This document shows, piece after piece, positions 1 through 4,634 of a DNA stretch of 13,497 bases. The stretch is from positions 1 to 13,497 of the forward strand of contig DDJI01000108.1 in assembly GCA_002338885.1 (NCBI GenBank), read 5' to 3'. The stretch is from Ruminococcus sp. UBA1828. Its GTDB lineage: Bacteria; Bacillota; Clostridia; Oscillospirales; Ruminococcaceae. Position 1 is the first letter of the stretch. Every line of letters starts with the position of its first letter. The notes beneath the pieces were generated by a model. It was not told the origin of the DNA and ran no database searches. It saw nothing but the letters and a program-made list of their open reading frames with translations. The position numbers were made by a program, and so were the translations under genes.

Positions 1-77
1 GCCTTCTGGATGAAGAAGGTAGCAGGACGAGCGTGAAGACCTACCTGATTCTTAACAACAACATCTTTTACGAACAT
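1..77 (-). CDS. ptsH: HPr phosphocarrier protein (5' end only)
   Basis: HPr carries phosphate from enzyme I to the sugar-specific EIIA proteins of the PEP-dependent phosphotransferase system in the cytoplasm. In firmicutes, Ser46-phosphorylated HPr also serves CcpA in catabolite repression. Only 25 full codons are in the window. They read MFVKDVVVKNQVGLHARPAT and continue FFIQK, which places the phosphorylated histidine exactly at residue 15 inside the GLHARPA motif. The ATG at 75-77 is preceded by GGAGAG (86-91) with 8 bases of spacing, and a good sigma-A promoter lies at 143-171. The Ser46 site lies outside the window, so I cannot tell a true HPr from a Crh-like paralogue, although Crh lacks His15, which favours HPr. 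The gene follows trmD on the same strand but has its own promoter. I am confident of the family despite the short fragment. Confidence 0.9.
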   Translation of the reverse strand, partial: MFVKDVVVKNQVGLHARPATFFIQK

Positions 78-142
78 ACTGATAACTCTCCATTTCAAAA
101 TACTAACAAATCGTTTTACTCCGAATTTGTGAACGCATTAAT

Positions 143-171
143 AGTATACAAATTAAGTTTCGCTAAGTCAA
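143..171 (-). promoter_or_regulatory. Sigma-A type promoter of ptsH
   Basis: On the minus strand, TTGACT (171-166) and TATACT (148-143) are separated by exactly 17 bases, each one mismatch from the consensus hexamers. The expected start of transcription is near 136, giving a leader of about 60 bases before the ptsH ATG at 77. The surrounding DNA is clearly more AT-rich than the neighbouring genes. I see no clear CcpA cre site in it. Confidence 0.8.
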
Positions 172-237
172 CGCAGAAATTCCACTTCAAATCGGTTTTC
201 GGGCATTTTCTGCTTTATGCCGACAAGCGGGGCAATC

Positions 238-278
238 AAAAAAGCTGAAATTGTGGAGTTTGACCAATTATTTATAGC
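238..278 (-). terminator. Possible weak terminator after trmD
   Basis: On the minus strand an AT-rich hairpin can form with AATTG (253-249 side) pairing CAATT (269-265 side). It can be extended by a GCT/AGC pairing at 278-276 and 246-244, and a run of six T follows at 243-238. The stem is weak and interrupted. The position, between the trmD stop and the ptsH promoter, is the main reason to list it. Confidence 0.3.
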
Positions 279-310
279 GTTTAAAAGCAACATACACAAA
301 TGAAATCCGG

Positions 311-1066
311 CTAATCGTCAAAGATGTGCGGGTGCTCATCGTATATTGCGGATATTTCGGACAGGTTTGCTTTGTCCACAAGGTCAAGCTTTGCGTTCTT
401 TAAAAGCTCCGGACGCTTTTTATAGGTCTGCTCAAGCTTTTTGTAGCGCCTCCACTTCATTATGTTTTCTCTGTGCCCCGATATGAGCACCTGCGGCACC
501 GCCATGCCCTGCCAAACCTCCGGACGGGTGTACTGCGGGTACTCCAGAAGCCCGTCGAAGTGGCTCTCGTCCTCGTGCGACTGCGAATGTCCGAGCGTTC
601 CGTCAAGCATTCTGACTATCCCGTCCACCAGCACCACCGCGGGAAGCTCCCCGCCGGTCAGCACGAAGTCGCCTAAGGATATCTCCTCGTCAACTATCTT
701 GTCCAAAACTCTTTGGTCTACTCCCTCGTAGTGGCCGCAGAGTATGAAAAGGTCGTCTAAGCGGGACAGCTCAAGGCATTTTGCCTGAGTCAGCGTCCTG
801 CCCTGCGGCGACATGTACACGACATGCGGCTTGCGGTCGCCCGCAACGGCTTTGTAGCACTGCCATATCGGCTCCGCCATCATAAGCATGCCCTGCCGCT
901 CGCTGTACGGCGTGTCGTCAACACGCTTGTGCTTGTCAAAGGCGTAGTCGCGTATCTGGTGGCATTTAAGGGTGAAAACGCCCGCCTCACGCGCCCTGCC
1001 GACTATGCTTGCCGAGAGCCATGTCTCGCAAAGCTCCGGAAAAAGCGTTGCTATGTCTATTCTCAT
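311..1066 (-). CDS. trmD: tRNA (guanine-37-N1)-methyltransferase TrmD
   Basis: TrmD methylates N1 of G37, next to the anticodon of tRNAs that read codons such as CUN, CCN and CGG, using S-adenosylmethionine, and so prevents +1 frameshifting. The 251-residue length is normal for the family. The SPOUT trefoil-knot signatures are present: MSPQGR at residues 85-90, CGHYEGVDQR at 110-119 and SLGDFVLTGGE at 130-140. The FDGLLEYPQYTRPEVW stretch at about 170-185 contains the likely catalytic aspartate (D171). The start ATG overlaps the rimM stop by one base (TGATG), so translation is probably coupled to rimM. In many bacteria rplS follows trmD; here a promoter region and ptsH follow instead. The TAG stop is at 311-313. 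Identification is secure. Confidence 0.97.
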   Translation of the reverse strand: MRIDIATLFPELCETWLSASIVGRAREAGVFTLKCHQIRDYAFDKHKRVDDTPYSERQGMLMMAEPIWQCYKAVAGDRKPHVVYMSPQGRTLTQAKCLELSRLDDLFILCGHYEGVDQRVLDKIVDEEISLGDFVLTGGELPAVVLVDGIVRMLDGTLGHSQSHEDESHFDGLLEYPQYTRPEVWQGMAVPQVLISGHRENIMKWRRYKKLEQTYKKRPELLKNAKLDLVDKANLSEISAIYDEHPHIFDD

Positions 1067-1575
1067 CAGTCAAACAACCCTTCCATAGGATGTATCGTCA
1101 TAACGCCCGCCTCGATGTCAACATGCAAAACCACCGACGGTATCGCGGGGATGTAATACTTCTTTCCGCACTCGGAGCAAATCTCGTAGACGTCGTTTGC
1201 ACCCGTGTTGAAAACATCTCCGACAACGCCTATTTTCCCGCCGCTTTCGTCCCTGACCTCTATTCCCAAAAGGTCTGCGACAAAGTACGTGCCCTCGGGC
1301 AAGGGTATGTCTGCGCGATCGACACAGAGTATCCTGTCTTTTAAGAGCTTTGCCGCCTCGATCGTGTCCACGCCCTCTATCTTTGCTATGACCATGTTCC
1401 CCGCTTCCCTTGAACGCACTATGTTATATTTTATGCTGCCGTCGGCGGAAAAGAGCCTTTTAAATTTGCAAAAGTCTGCGGGGGTGTCGCTCCACGGCTG
1501 AATCCTGACTTCACCTTTCAGCCCGTGGGTGGTGACTATCTTCCCCGTCTCAAGGTATTTGTGCATCTGTGGCAT
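1066..1575 (-). CDS. rimM: 16S rRNA processing/ribosome maturation factor RimM
   Basis: RimM assists late assembly of the 30S head and binds ribosomal protein S19. The 169-residue protein has the N-terminal RimM domain with the GKIVTTHGLKGEVR signature at residues 11-24. It then has a PRC-barrel domain with YFVADLLG at 97-104, DVFNTGANDVY at 120-130 and YIPAIPSVV at 141-149. A CSEC pair at 133-136 sits between two PRC-barrel strands; I do not know of a role for it. I chose the first of two nearby ATGs (1575) because GGAGG lies 6 bases upstream of it and 15 from the second. The gene is coupled to trmD by a one-base overlap. A terminator-like hairpin lies about 45 bases upstream of its start, so its level may differ from that of rpsP-khpA. 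Confidence 0.96.
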   Translation of the reverse strand: MPQMHKYLETGKIVTTHGLKGEVRIQPWSDTPADFCKFKRLFSADGSIKYNIVRSREAGNMVIAKIEGVDTIEAAKLLKDRILCVDRADIPLPEGTYFVADLLGIEVRDESGGKIGVVGDVFNTGANDVYEICSECGKKYYIPAIPSVVLHVDIEAGVMTIHPMEGLFD

Positions 1576-1587
1576 CTGTGTCCTCCG

Positions 1588-1610
1588 TTTTGTGCCGGTA
1601 TTTGTGCCGG
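1588..1610 (-). repeat. 10-bp direct repeat just upstream of rimM
   Basis: On the minus strand the 10-mer CCGGCACAAA occurs at 1610-1601 and again at 1598-1589, two bases apart, immediately before the rimM ribosome binding site. It sits in the 45-base gap between the khpA-rimM terminator and the rimM start. No function is evident. Confidence 0.5.
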
Positions 1611-1619
1611 ACGCATTGC

Positions 1620-1649
1620 AAAAAACAGCTCAGATAATACCGAGCTGTT
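1620..1649 (-). terminator. Intrinsic terminator or attenuator between khpA and rimM
   Basis: On the minus strand AACAGCTC (1649-1642) pairs perfectly with GAGCTGTT (1631-1624). Two further inner pairs (one G-T, one G-C) close a hexaloop TATTAT. The stem runs into six T at 1625-1620, two of which pair in the stem. It lies inside what is otherwise a co-directional rpsP-khpA-rimM-trmD operon. It could therefore be a leaky attenuator, or an end of transcription with an unseen rimM promoter. Confidence 0.75.
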
Positions 1650-1682
1650 CAGGGTTTGCGCTGTTTCCGATGCCGATTAAGA

Positions 1683-1916
1683 TTATTCTATCTCTACGGC
1701 AGCTTTTTCATTGTTTCTCGCAGCAGCCGCGCGCATGAGGGTGCGTATAGCCTTTGCTATTCTTCCCTGCCTGCCTATTACCTTGCCCATGTCGTCAGCG
1801 GCAACGTGAAGATGATACACAATCACGCCCTCTTCGTTGGGTTCGTCGGCACTTATCTGTATCGCGTCCTTGTCGTCAACAAGCTCTGCCACGATTGATC
1901 TCAAAAGTTCTATCAT
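1683..1916 (-). CDS. khpA: KH-domain RNA-binding protein KhpA (YlqC family)
   Basis: KhpA is a small cytoplasmic RNA-binding protein that, in several firmicutes, pairs with KhpB (EloR/Jag) and affects cell elongation and division. The 77-residue protein is a single KH domain of the usual family length. The RNA-contacting GxxG loop is GRQG (residues 48-51) within MGKVIGRQGRIAKAIR, followed by the KH helix. The start ATG at 1914-1916 has AAGGAGA four bases upstream. Its place between rpsP and rimM is the common firmicute arrangement. A 140-base spacer containing a large inverted repeat separates it from rpsP, and a terminator follows it. Family assignment is secure; which RNAs it binds cannot be read from the sequence. 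Confidence 0.94.
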   Translation of the reverse strand: MIELLRSIVAELVDDKDAIQISADEPNEEGVIVYHLHVAADDMGKVIGRQGRIAKAIRTLMRAAAARNNEKAAVEIE

Positions 1917-1944
1917 CGGTTCTCCTTAGTTATTGTGTCCCTAT

Positions 1945-2007
1945 GTCCCCAAAATGTGCTTCGCCGCCTCACATGCGTGCCGGCGGCAATCCGCAAAGCC
2001 AGGGGAC
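1945..2007 (-). repeat. Long hairpin in the rpsP-khpA spacer
   Basis: Nested complementary segments bracket this 63-base stretch. GTCCCC (2007-2002 on the minus strand) pairs with GGGGAC (1950-1945). GCTTTGC (1999-1993) pairs with GCGAAGC (1964-1958) with one G-T pair. GCCGCC (1987-1982) can pair with GGCGGC (1968-1963), partly competing with the previous stem. No T tract follows, so it is not a classical terminator. It may be a processing or stability element between two genes needed in different amounts; that is inference. Confidence 0.5.
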
Positions 2008-2056
2008 GCCGTCACCTCGCGGAATATGCATGAGTGTTTGCCTGCTTTGCGTTAAA

Positions 2057-2299
2057 TCAGATAACGCCGTTCTTCTTGAAGATCGCCTTTACCGTGTCGG
2101 TCGGCTGAGCGCCGGTGGCTATCCACTTCTTTGCCTTCTCAGCGTCTACCTTCAAAACCGAAGGCTCCGCAGAGGGGTCATAGTATCCGATCTCCTCGAT
2201 GAAACGTCCGTCTCTGGGGTATCTGGAATCAGCTACGACTATTCTGTAGAAGGGATCCTTCTTAGCGCCTATTCTTCTGAGTCTTATCTTTACTGCCAT
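2057..2299 (-). CDS. rpsP: 30S ribosomal protein S16
   Basis: S16 is an early-binding protein of the 30S subunit body and contacts the 5' domain of 16S rRNA. The 80-residue sequence starts [20 protein letters not shown], followed by [22 protein letters not shown], the signature N-terminal half of the family. A typical C-terminus ends in KKNGVI. The ATG at 2297-2299 has the strong site GGAGGTG seven bases upstream, as expected for a highly expressed gene. The upstream spacer holds a stable hairpin at 2334-2393. The order ffh-rpsP-khpA-rimM-trmD is standard for firmicutes. Nothing unusual is seen in the protein. Confidence 0.98.
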   Translation of the reverse strand: MAVKIRLRRIGAKKDPFYRIVVADSRYPRDGRFIEEIGYYDPSAEPSVLKVDAEKAKKWIATGAQPTDTVKAIFKKNGVI

Positions 2300-2333
2300 G
2301 TATTTTCACCTCCGAAAGTGTAATGATTGTATT

Positions 2334-2393
2334 ATTAACCTTGCACACGGCACGCACGGCCTTTCCGCCGCACCGCGCGCTTAAAGGGTTAAT
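2334..2393 (-). promoter_or_regulatory. Structured leader hairpin upstream of rpsP
   Basis: On the minus strand ATTAACC (2393-2387) pairs perfectly with GGTTAAT (2340-2334). Inside, GCGCGCGG (2380-2373) pairs with CCGTGTGC (2350-2343) using two G-T pairs. TGCGGC and GCCGTG then close around a GGAAAG loop. The ribosome binding site of rpsP lies about 25 bases downstream. No T tract follows, so a terminator is unlikely. An autoregulatory or stabilising mRNA leader is possible but not demonstrated. Confidence 0.5.
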
Positions 2394-2416
2394 GCCTTTT
2401 ACTTTTTTTGATGCAT

Positions 2417-2491
2417 CGCCGCTTTGACGCCTCTCCGCTGTCTAGCTGCGCCGCCGCTTTGACGCCTCTCCGCTGTCCCGCTTCGCCGCCG
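2417..2491. repeat. 35-bp tandem repeat, about two copies
   Basis: A 26-base block beginning CGCCGCTTTGACGCCTCTCC and ending GCTGTC occurs at 2417-2442 and again, identically, at 2452-2477. The similarity continues with a few mismatches to about 2491, giving a 35-base period. A 14-base perfect palindrome, GCATGTATACATGC (2491-2504), follows directly. The repeat lies in the ffh-rpsP spacer, outside both genes. Confidence 0.8.
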
Positions 2492-2510
2492 CATGTATAC
2501 ATGCCCGCGC

Positions 2511-2584
2511 CGCTCATGCCGCTCACGCCGCTCACGCCGCACCGCCGCACTTCACGCCGCACCGCCGCACTTCACGCCGCACCG
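2511..2584. repeat. GC-rich 9-bp and 20-bp tandem repeats after ffh
   Basis: Three near-identical 9-mers (CGCTCATGC, then CGCTCACGC twice) fill 2511-2537. The exact 20-mer ACCGCCGCACTTCACGCCGC then occurs at 2541-2560 and 2561-2580, with a further partial copy before (2531-2540) and after. The array ends within five bases of the ffh stop codon. It is noncoding in the ffh frame because the stop TAA precedes it on the minus strand. Slippage expansion is the likely origin. Confidence 0.85.
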
Positions 2585-2588
2585 GCAC

Positions 2589-3959
2589 TTACATGCCGCC
2601 GCCCATGCCCTGCATGAACTCCGGCGGGAGCTTCGGCATCCTCTTTTTCTTGCCCTTGCCGTTTTTGCCCGAGCCGGTCAGACCCATCTTCTTCATCATG
2701 TCCTTCATCTGCTCGTACTGCTTTATGAGCCTGTTTACGTCCTCCACCCTTGTGCCGCTTCCCGCAGCTATCCTGCGCTTGCGCTTGGGGTCTATTATGG
2801 AGGGCTTGGCACGCTCCGCCGGCGTCATGGACAGTATTATAGCCTCCGTCCTGGGAAGCTGACGCTCGTCTATGTCGTCATCGCTTATCTTGTTTGCGCC
2901 CGGTATCATCTTTATCAGCGAGCGGATTGAACCCATCTTCTTTATCTGGCGCATCTGCTCGAGAAGGTCGTTAAAGTCAAATCCGCCTTCCTTGAGCTTG
3001 TCGGCAAGCTTTTGCGCGTCACGCTCGTCTATGGCTGTCTGGGCCTTTTCAATCAGGGATAAAACGTCTCCCATGCCCAAAATCCTCGACGCCATCCTCT
3101 CGGGGTGGAAAGGCTCCAGGTCGTCGAGCTTTTCGCCCGTTCCGACAAACTTTATCGGCTTTCCGGTCGCCGCAAGCACCGAAAGCGCCGCGCCGCCCCT
3201 CGTGTCCGAGTCGAGCTTGGTCAAAAGCACGCTGTCTATGTGCAAGGCCTCGTCAAAGCTCTTTGCAACGTTTACAGCCTCCTGACCGGTCATGGCGTCC
3301 ACAACGAGTATAATCTCGCTCGGCTGCGCGATTTCCTTTATGTCTTTAAGCTCGTTCATCAGCTCTTCATCTATCTGCAAGCGTCCCGCGGTGTCTATAA
3401 ACACCATGTCGTTGCCGTAGTCCTTAGCGTGCGCAAGCGCAGCCTTGACTATCTTTCTCGGGTCGGTCTGACCCATCTCGAAAACAGGCACGCCTGCCTT
3501 CTCGCCTACAATTTTAAGCTGCTCTATTGCCGCAGGACGGTATATGTCGCACGCCACCAAAAGCGGGCGCTTGTCCTGGGCTTTAAAGTACTTTGCAAGC
3601 TTCGCCGCATGCGTGGTTTTACCTGAGCCTTGAAGTCCGCACATCATCACCACGCAGGGCGGCTTTGGCGGAAAGTTTATCTTGCAGTTGGATTCGCCCA
3701 TGAGCTTTATCAGCTCTTCGTGAACTATCTTTATTATCTGCTGTGCGGGGGTGAGGCTCTCCAAAACATCCGAGCCTACGCACCGCTCCGACACCTTGGC
3801 AACAAAGTCCTTTACAACCTTGTAGCTCACGTCCGCCTCCAAAAGCGCCATTCGGATTTCCTTCATCGACGCCTTGACATCTGCCTCCGTGAGCCGTCCG
3901 TGCGATTTAAGGCGCTTAAAAACGCCGCTGAGCTTTTCGCTCAATCCCTCAAACGCCAT
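2589..3959 (-). CDS. ffh: Signal recognition particle GTPase Ffh (SRP54)
   Basis: Ffh binds SRP RNA and hydrophobic signal sequences on nascent chains and delivers ribosomes to FtsY at the membrane. The 456-residue protein has the N-terminal helical bundle (about 1-90). The G domain has GLQGSGKT at 108-115, DIYRPAA at 138-144, DTAGR at 189-193 and TKLD at 247-250. The M domain begins at about 295 and contains the RNA-binding stretch with SMTPAER and RRIAAGSGT, a lysine- and methionine-rich segment, and a tail ending GMGGGM. The start ATG overlaps the ylxM reading frame by 11 bases, so the two are probably translated in a coupled way. A purine-rich GGAAAGGG site lies just upstream. GC-rich tandem repeats begin directly after its stop. 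ftsY is not in the window. Confidence 0.98.
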   Translation of the reverse strand: MAFEGLSEKLSGVFKRLKSHGRLTEADVKASMKEIRMALLEADVSYKVVKDFVAKVSERCVGSDVLESLTPAQQIIKIVHEELIKLMGESNCKINFPPKPPCVVMMCGLQGSGKTTHAAKLAKYFKAQDKRPLLVACDIYRPAAIEQLKIVGEKAGVPVFEMGQTDPRKIVKAALAHAKDYGNDMVFIDTAGRLQIDEELMNELKDIKEIAQPSEIILVVDAMTGQEAVNVAKSFDEALHIDSVLLTKLDSDTRGGAALSVLAATGKPIKFVGTGEKLDDLEPFHPERMASRILGMGDVLSLIEKAQTAIDERDAQKLADKLKEGGFDFNDLLEQMRQIKKMGSIRSLIKMIPGANKISDDDIDERQLPRTEAIILSMTPAERAKPSIIDPKRKRRIAAGSGTRVEDVNRLIKQYEQMKDMMKKMGLTGSGKNGKGKKKRMPKLPPEFMQGMGGGM

Positions 3960-4320
3960 TGCGGTCCCTTTCCTCTATCTCGTTTTTTATCTTTTCAAGC
4001 TTTCCTATTACGCTTTTTGACGTCGTATACGTCTTGCAGTCGTTTATTATTTCGTCGCATGCGCTCTGTATCCTGCTCAAAAGGAGGTTGTAGTCCTCTA
4101 TTATCTTTGAAAGACCTATTTTGTCGTCAAGCTCGATGAGCGCCTGCTCGCCGCGCTTTATGCTGTCCCGCACACCCTGGCGGGATATGCCCACGTTTGC
4201 GGCTATTTCCGAAAGAGAGAGGTCTTCATTGCAGTAAAAGTCAAGCATCTCGCGCTGTTTGTCGGTCAGCATCCCGCCGTATATGTCGAGCAGCAGGGAA
4301 AATTTAAGATCCTTAGCCAC
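3949..4320 (-). CDS. ylxM: YlxM-family helix-turn-helix protein
   Basis: YlxM is a small protein encoded beside ffh in many firmicutes and thought to modulate the signal recognition particle pathway; its fold resembles sigma region 4. The frame stays open upstream to 4584 and includes ATGs. I place the start at the GTG at 4318-4320 because AAGGAGG (4336-4330) lies 9 bases before it and the resulting N-terminus, (M)AKDLKFSLLLDIYGGMLT, fits the family. The upstream part of the frame runs through a promoter and a terminator. The 123-residue protein has the TDKQREMLDFYCNEDLSLSEIAANVGISRQGVRDSIKRGE helix-turn-helix region at about 19-58, split here as TDKQREMLDFYCNEDLSLSE then IAANVGISRQGVRDSIKRGE. 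A charged, likely coiled C-terminal helix follows. It overlaps ffh by 11 bases. Its promoter matches consensus and carries an inverted repeat that could be an operator. Confidence 0.93.
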   Translation of the reverse strand: MAKDLKFSLLLDIYGGMLTDKQREMLDFYCNEDLSLSEIAANVGISRQGVRDSIKRGEQALIELDDKIGLSKIIEDYNLLLSRIQSACDEIINDCKTYTTSKSVIGKLEKIKNEIEERDRNGV

Positions 4321-4329
4321 TATGTCGCC

Positions 4330-4336
4330 CCTCCTT
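4330..4336 (-). promoter_or_regulatory. Ribosome binding site that fixes the ylxM start
   Basis: AAGGAGG on the minus strand (4336-4330), 9 bases upstream of the GTG at 4320, is the reason for choosing a GTG start over upstream ATGs in the same open frame. Confidence 0.8.
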
Positions 4337-4365
4337 CTTTCTTCACATCTAAATATCGTGTTTAA

Positions 4366-4387
4366 TGTAAAGTCTAAAAACTTTACA
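4366..4387 (-). promoter_or_regulatory. Inverted repeat at the ylxM-ffh transcription start (candidate operator)
   Basis: On the minus strand TGTAAAGT-N6-ACTTTACA (4387-4366) is a perfect 8-base inverted repeat. It begins 7 bases downstream of the TATAAT box, that is, at the expected first transcribed base. It could be a repressor operator, or a hairpin at the extreme 5' end of the mRNA that protects it from decay. I cannot assign it to a known regulator. Confidence 0.6.
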
Positions 4388-4393
4388 GGAGAT

Positions 4394-4422
4394 ATTATAA
4401 TATATCTTTTACCGTTTGTCAA
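4394..4422 (-). promoter_or_regulatory. Perfect-consensus sigma-A promoter of ylxM-ffh
   Basis: TTGACA (4422-4417) and TATAAT (4399-4394) on the minus strand match the consensus exactly with a 17-base spacer. The -10 region is itself inside an imperfect palindrome: AGATAT and ATATCT arms flank six bases. The start of transcription should be near 4387, giving a leader of about 67 bases before the ylxM GTG. It probably drives ylxM-ffh and, by read-through, the genes downstream. Confidence 0.92.
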
Positions 4423-4507
4423 TAGCGCCGATACATTTTCCATCGAAAAAGATTGAAAGCGGGAAAAGACGGGCGGATGTGAGGGCGTGGCACGGGATGA
4501 ACGCTTT

Positions 4508-4543
4508 GGCGCATGCGGGAGGCAAGCTCGGAGAGCATGCGCC
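4508..4543. repeat. 9-bp perfect inverted repeat between aspS and ylxM
   Basis: GGCGCATGC (4508-4516) and GCATGCGCC (4535-4543) are perfect reverse complements separated by 18 bases. They lie in the gap between the aspS terminator and the ylxM promoter. No T tract is adjacent on either strand and I see no gene or known RNA here. The rest of 4440-4580 shows nothing I can name. Confidence 0.45.
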
Positions 4544-4582
4544 CGCCGGCAGTTTGTTTTAGGCAGCGTGCGGTAAAGCCCC

Positions 4583-4632
4583 AAAAAACCGCCGGAGCAT
4601 GACGGGAAATCCCGCCGTGCTCCGGTTTTTTT
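4583..4632 (-). terminator. Strong, symmetric intrinsic terminator after aspS
   Basis: On the minus strand CCGGAGCA (4625-4618) pairs with TGCTCCGG (4599-4592). One mismatch follows, then six more pairs, around a short loop. GG and then six T (4588-4583) follow. The plus-strand reading has seven T (4626-4632), so it can end transcription in both directions. It begins two bases beyond the aspS stop codon and closes the hisS-aspS unit. Confidence 0.92.
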
Positions 4633-4634
4633 AA

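Noticed and set aside
202..221. GGCAT/ATGCC inverted repeat upstream of the ptsH promoter
   Set aside because: The 5-bp arms with a 10-base loop are too weak to distinguish from chance, and there is no adjacent T run.
33..248. Plus-strand open frame of 71 codons at the left edge
   Set aside because: It is antisense to the ptsH start and its promoter, begins with GTG and has no convincing ribosome binding site. The minus strand reads as HPr with His15 in place.
2326..2331. TACAAT as a -10 box for rpsP
   Set aside because: No -35 element lies at a suitable distance; the bases 17 upstream are GC-rich and inside the leader hairpin.
4440..4580. Small SRP RNA or other known RNA in the gap before ylxM-ffh
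   Set aside because: The conserved GGAAGGAAGCAGCC-type SRP loop is absent on both strands, and the only structure is an isolated 9-bp inverted repeat.
4321..4584. N-terminal extension of ylxM in the same open frame
   Set aside because: It would run through a consensus promoter and the aspS terminator hairpin, and the residues do not look like the family. The GTG at 4320 has an ideal ribosome binding site.
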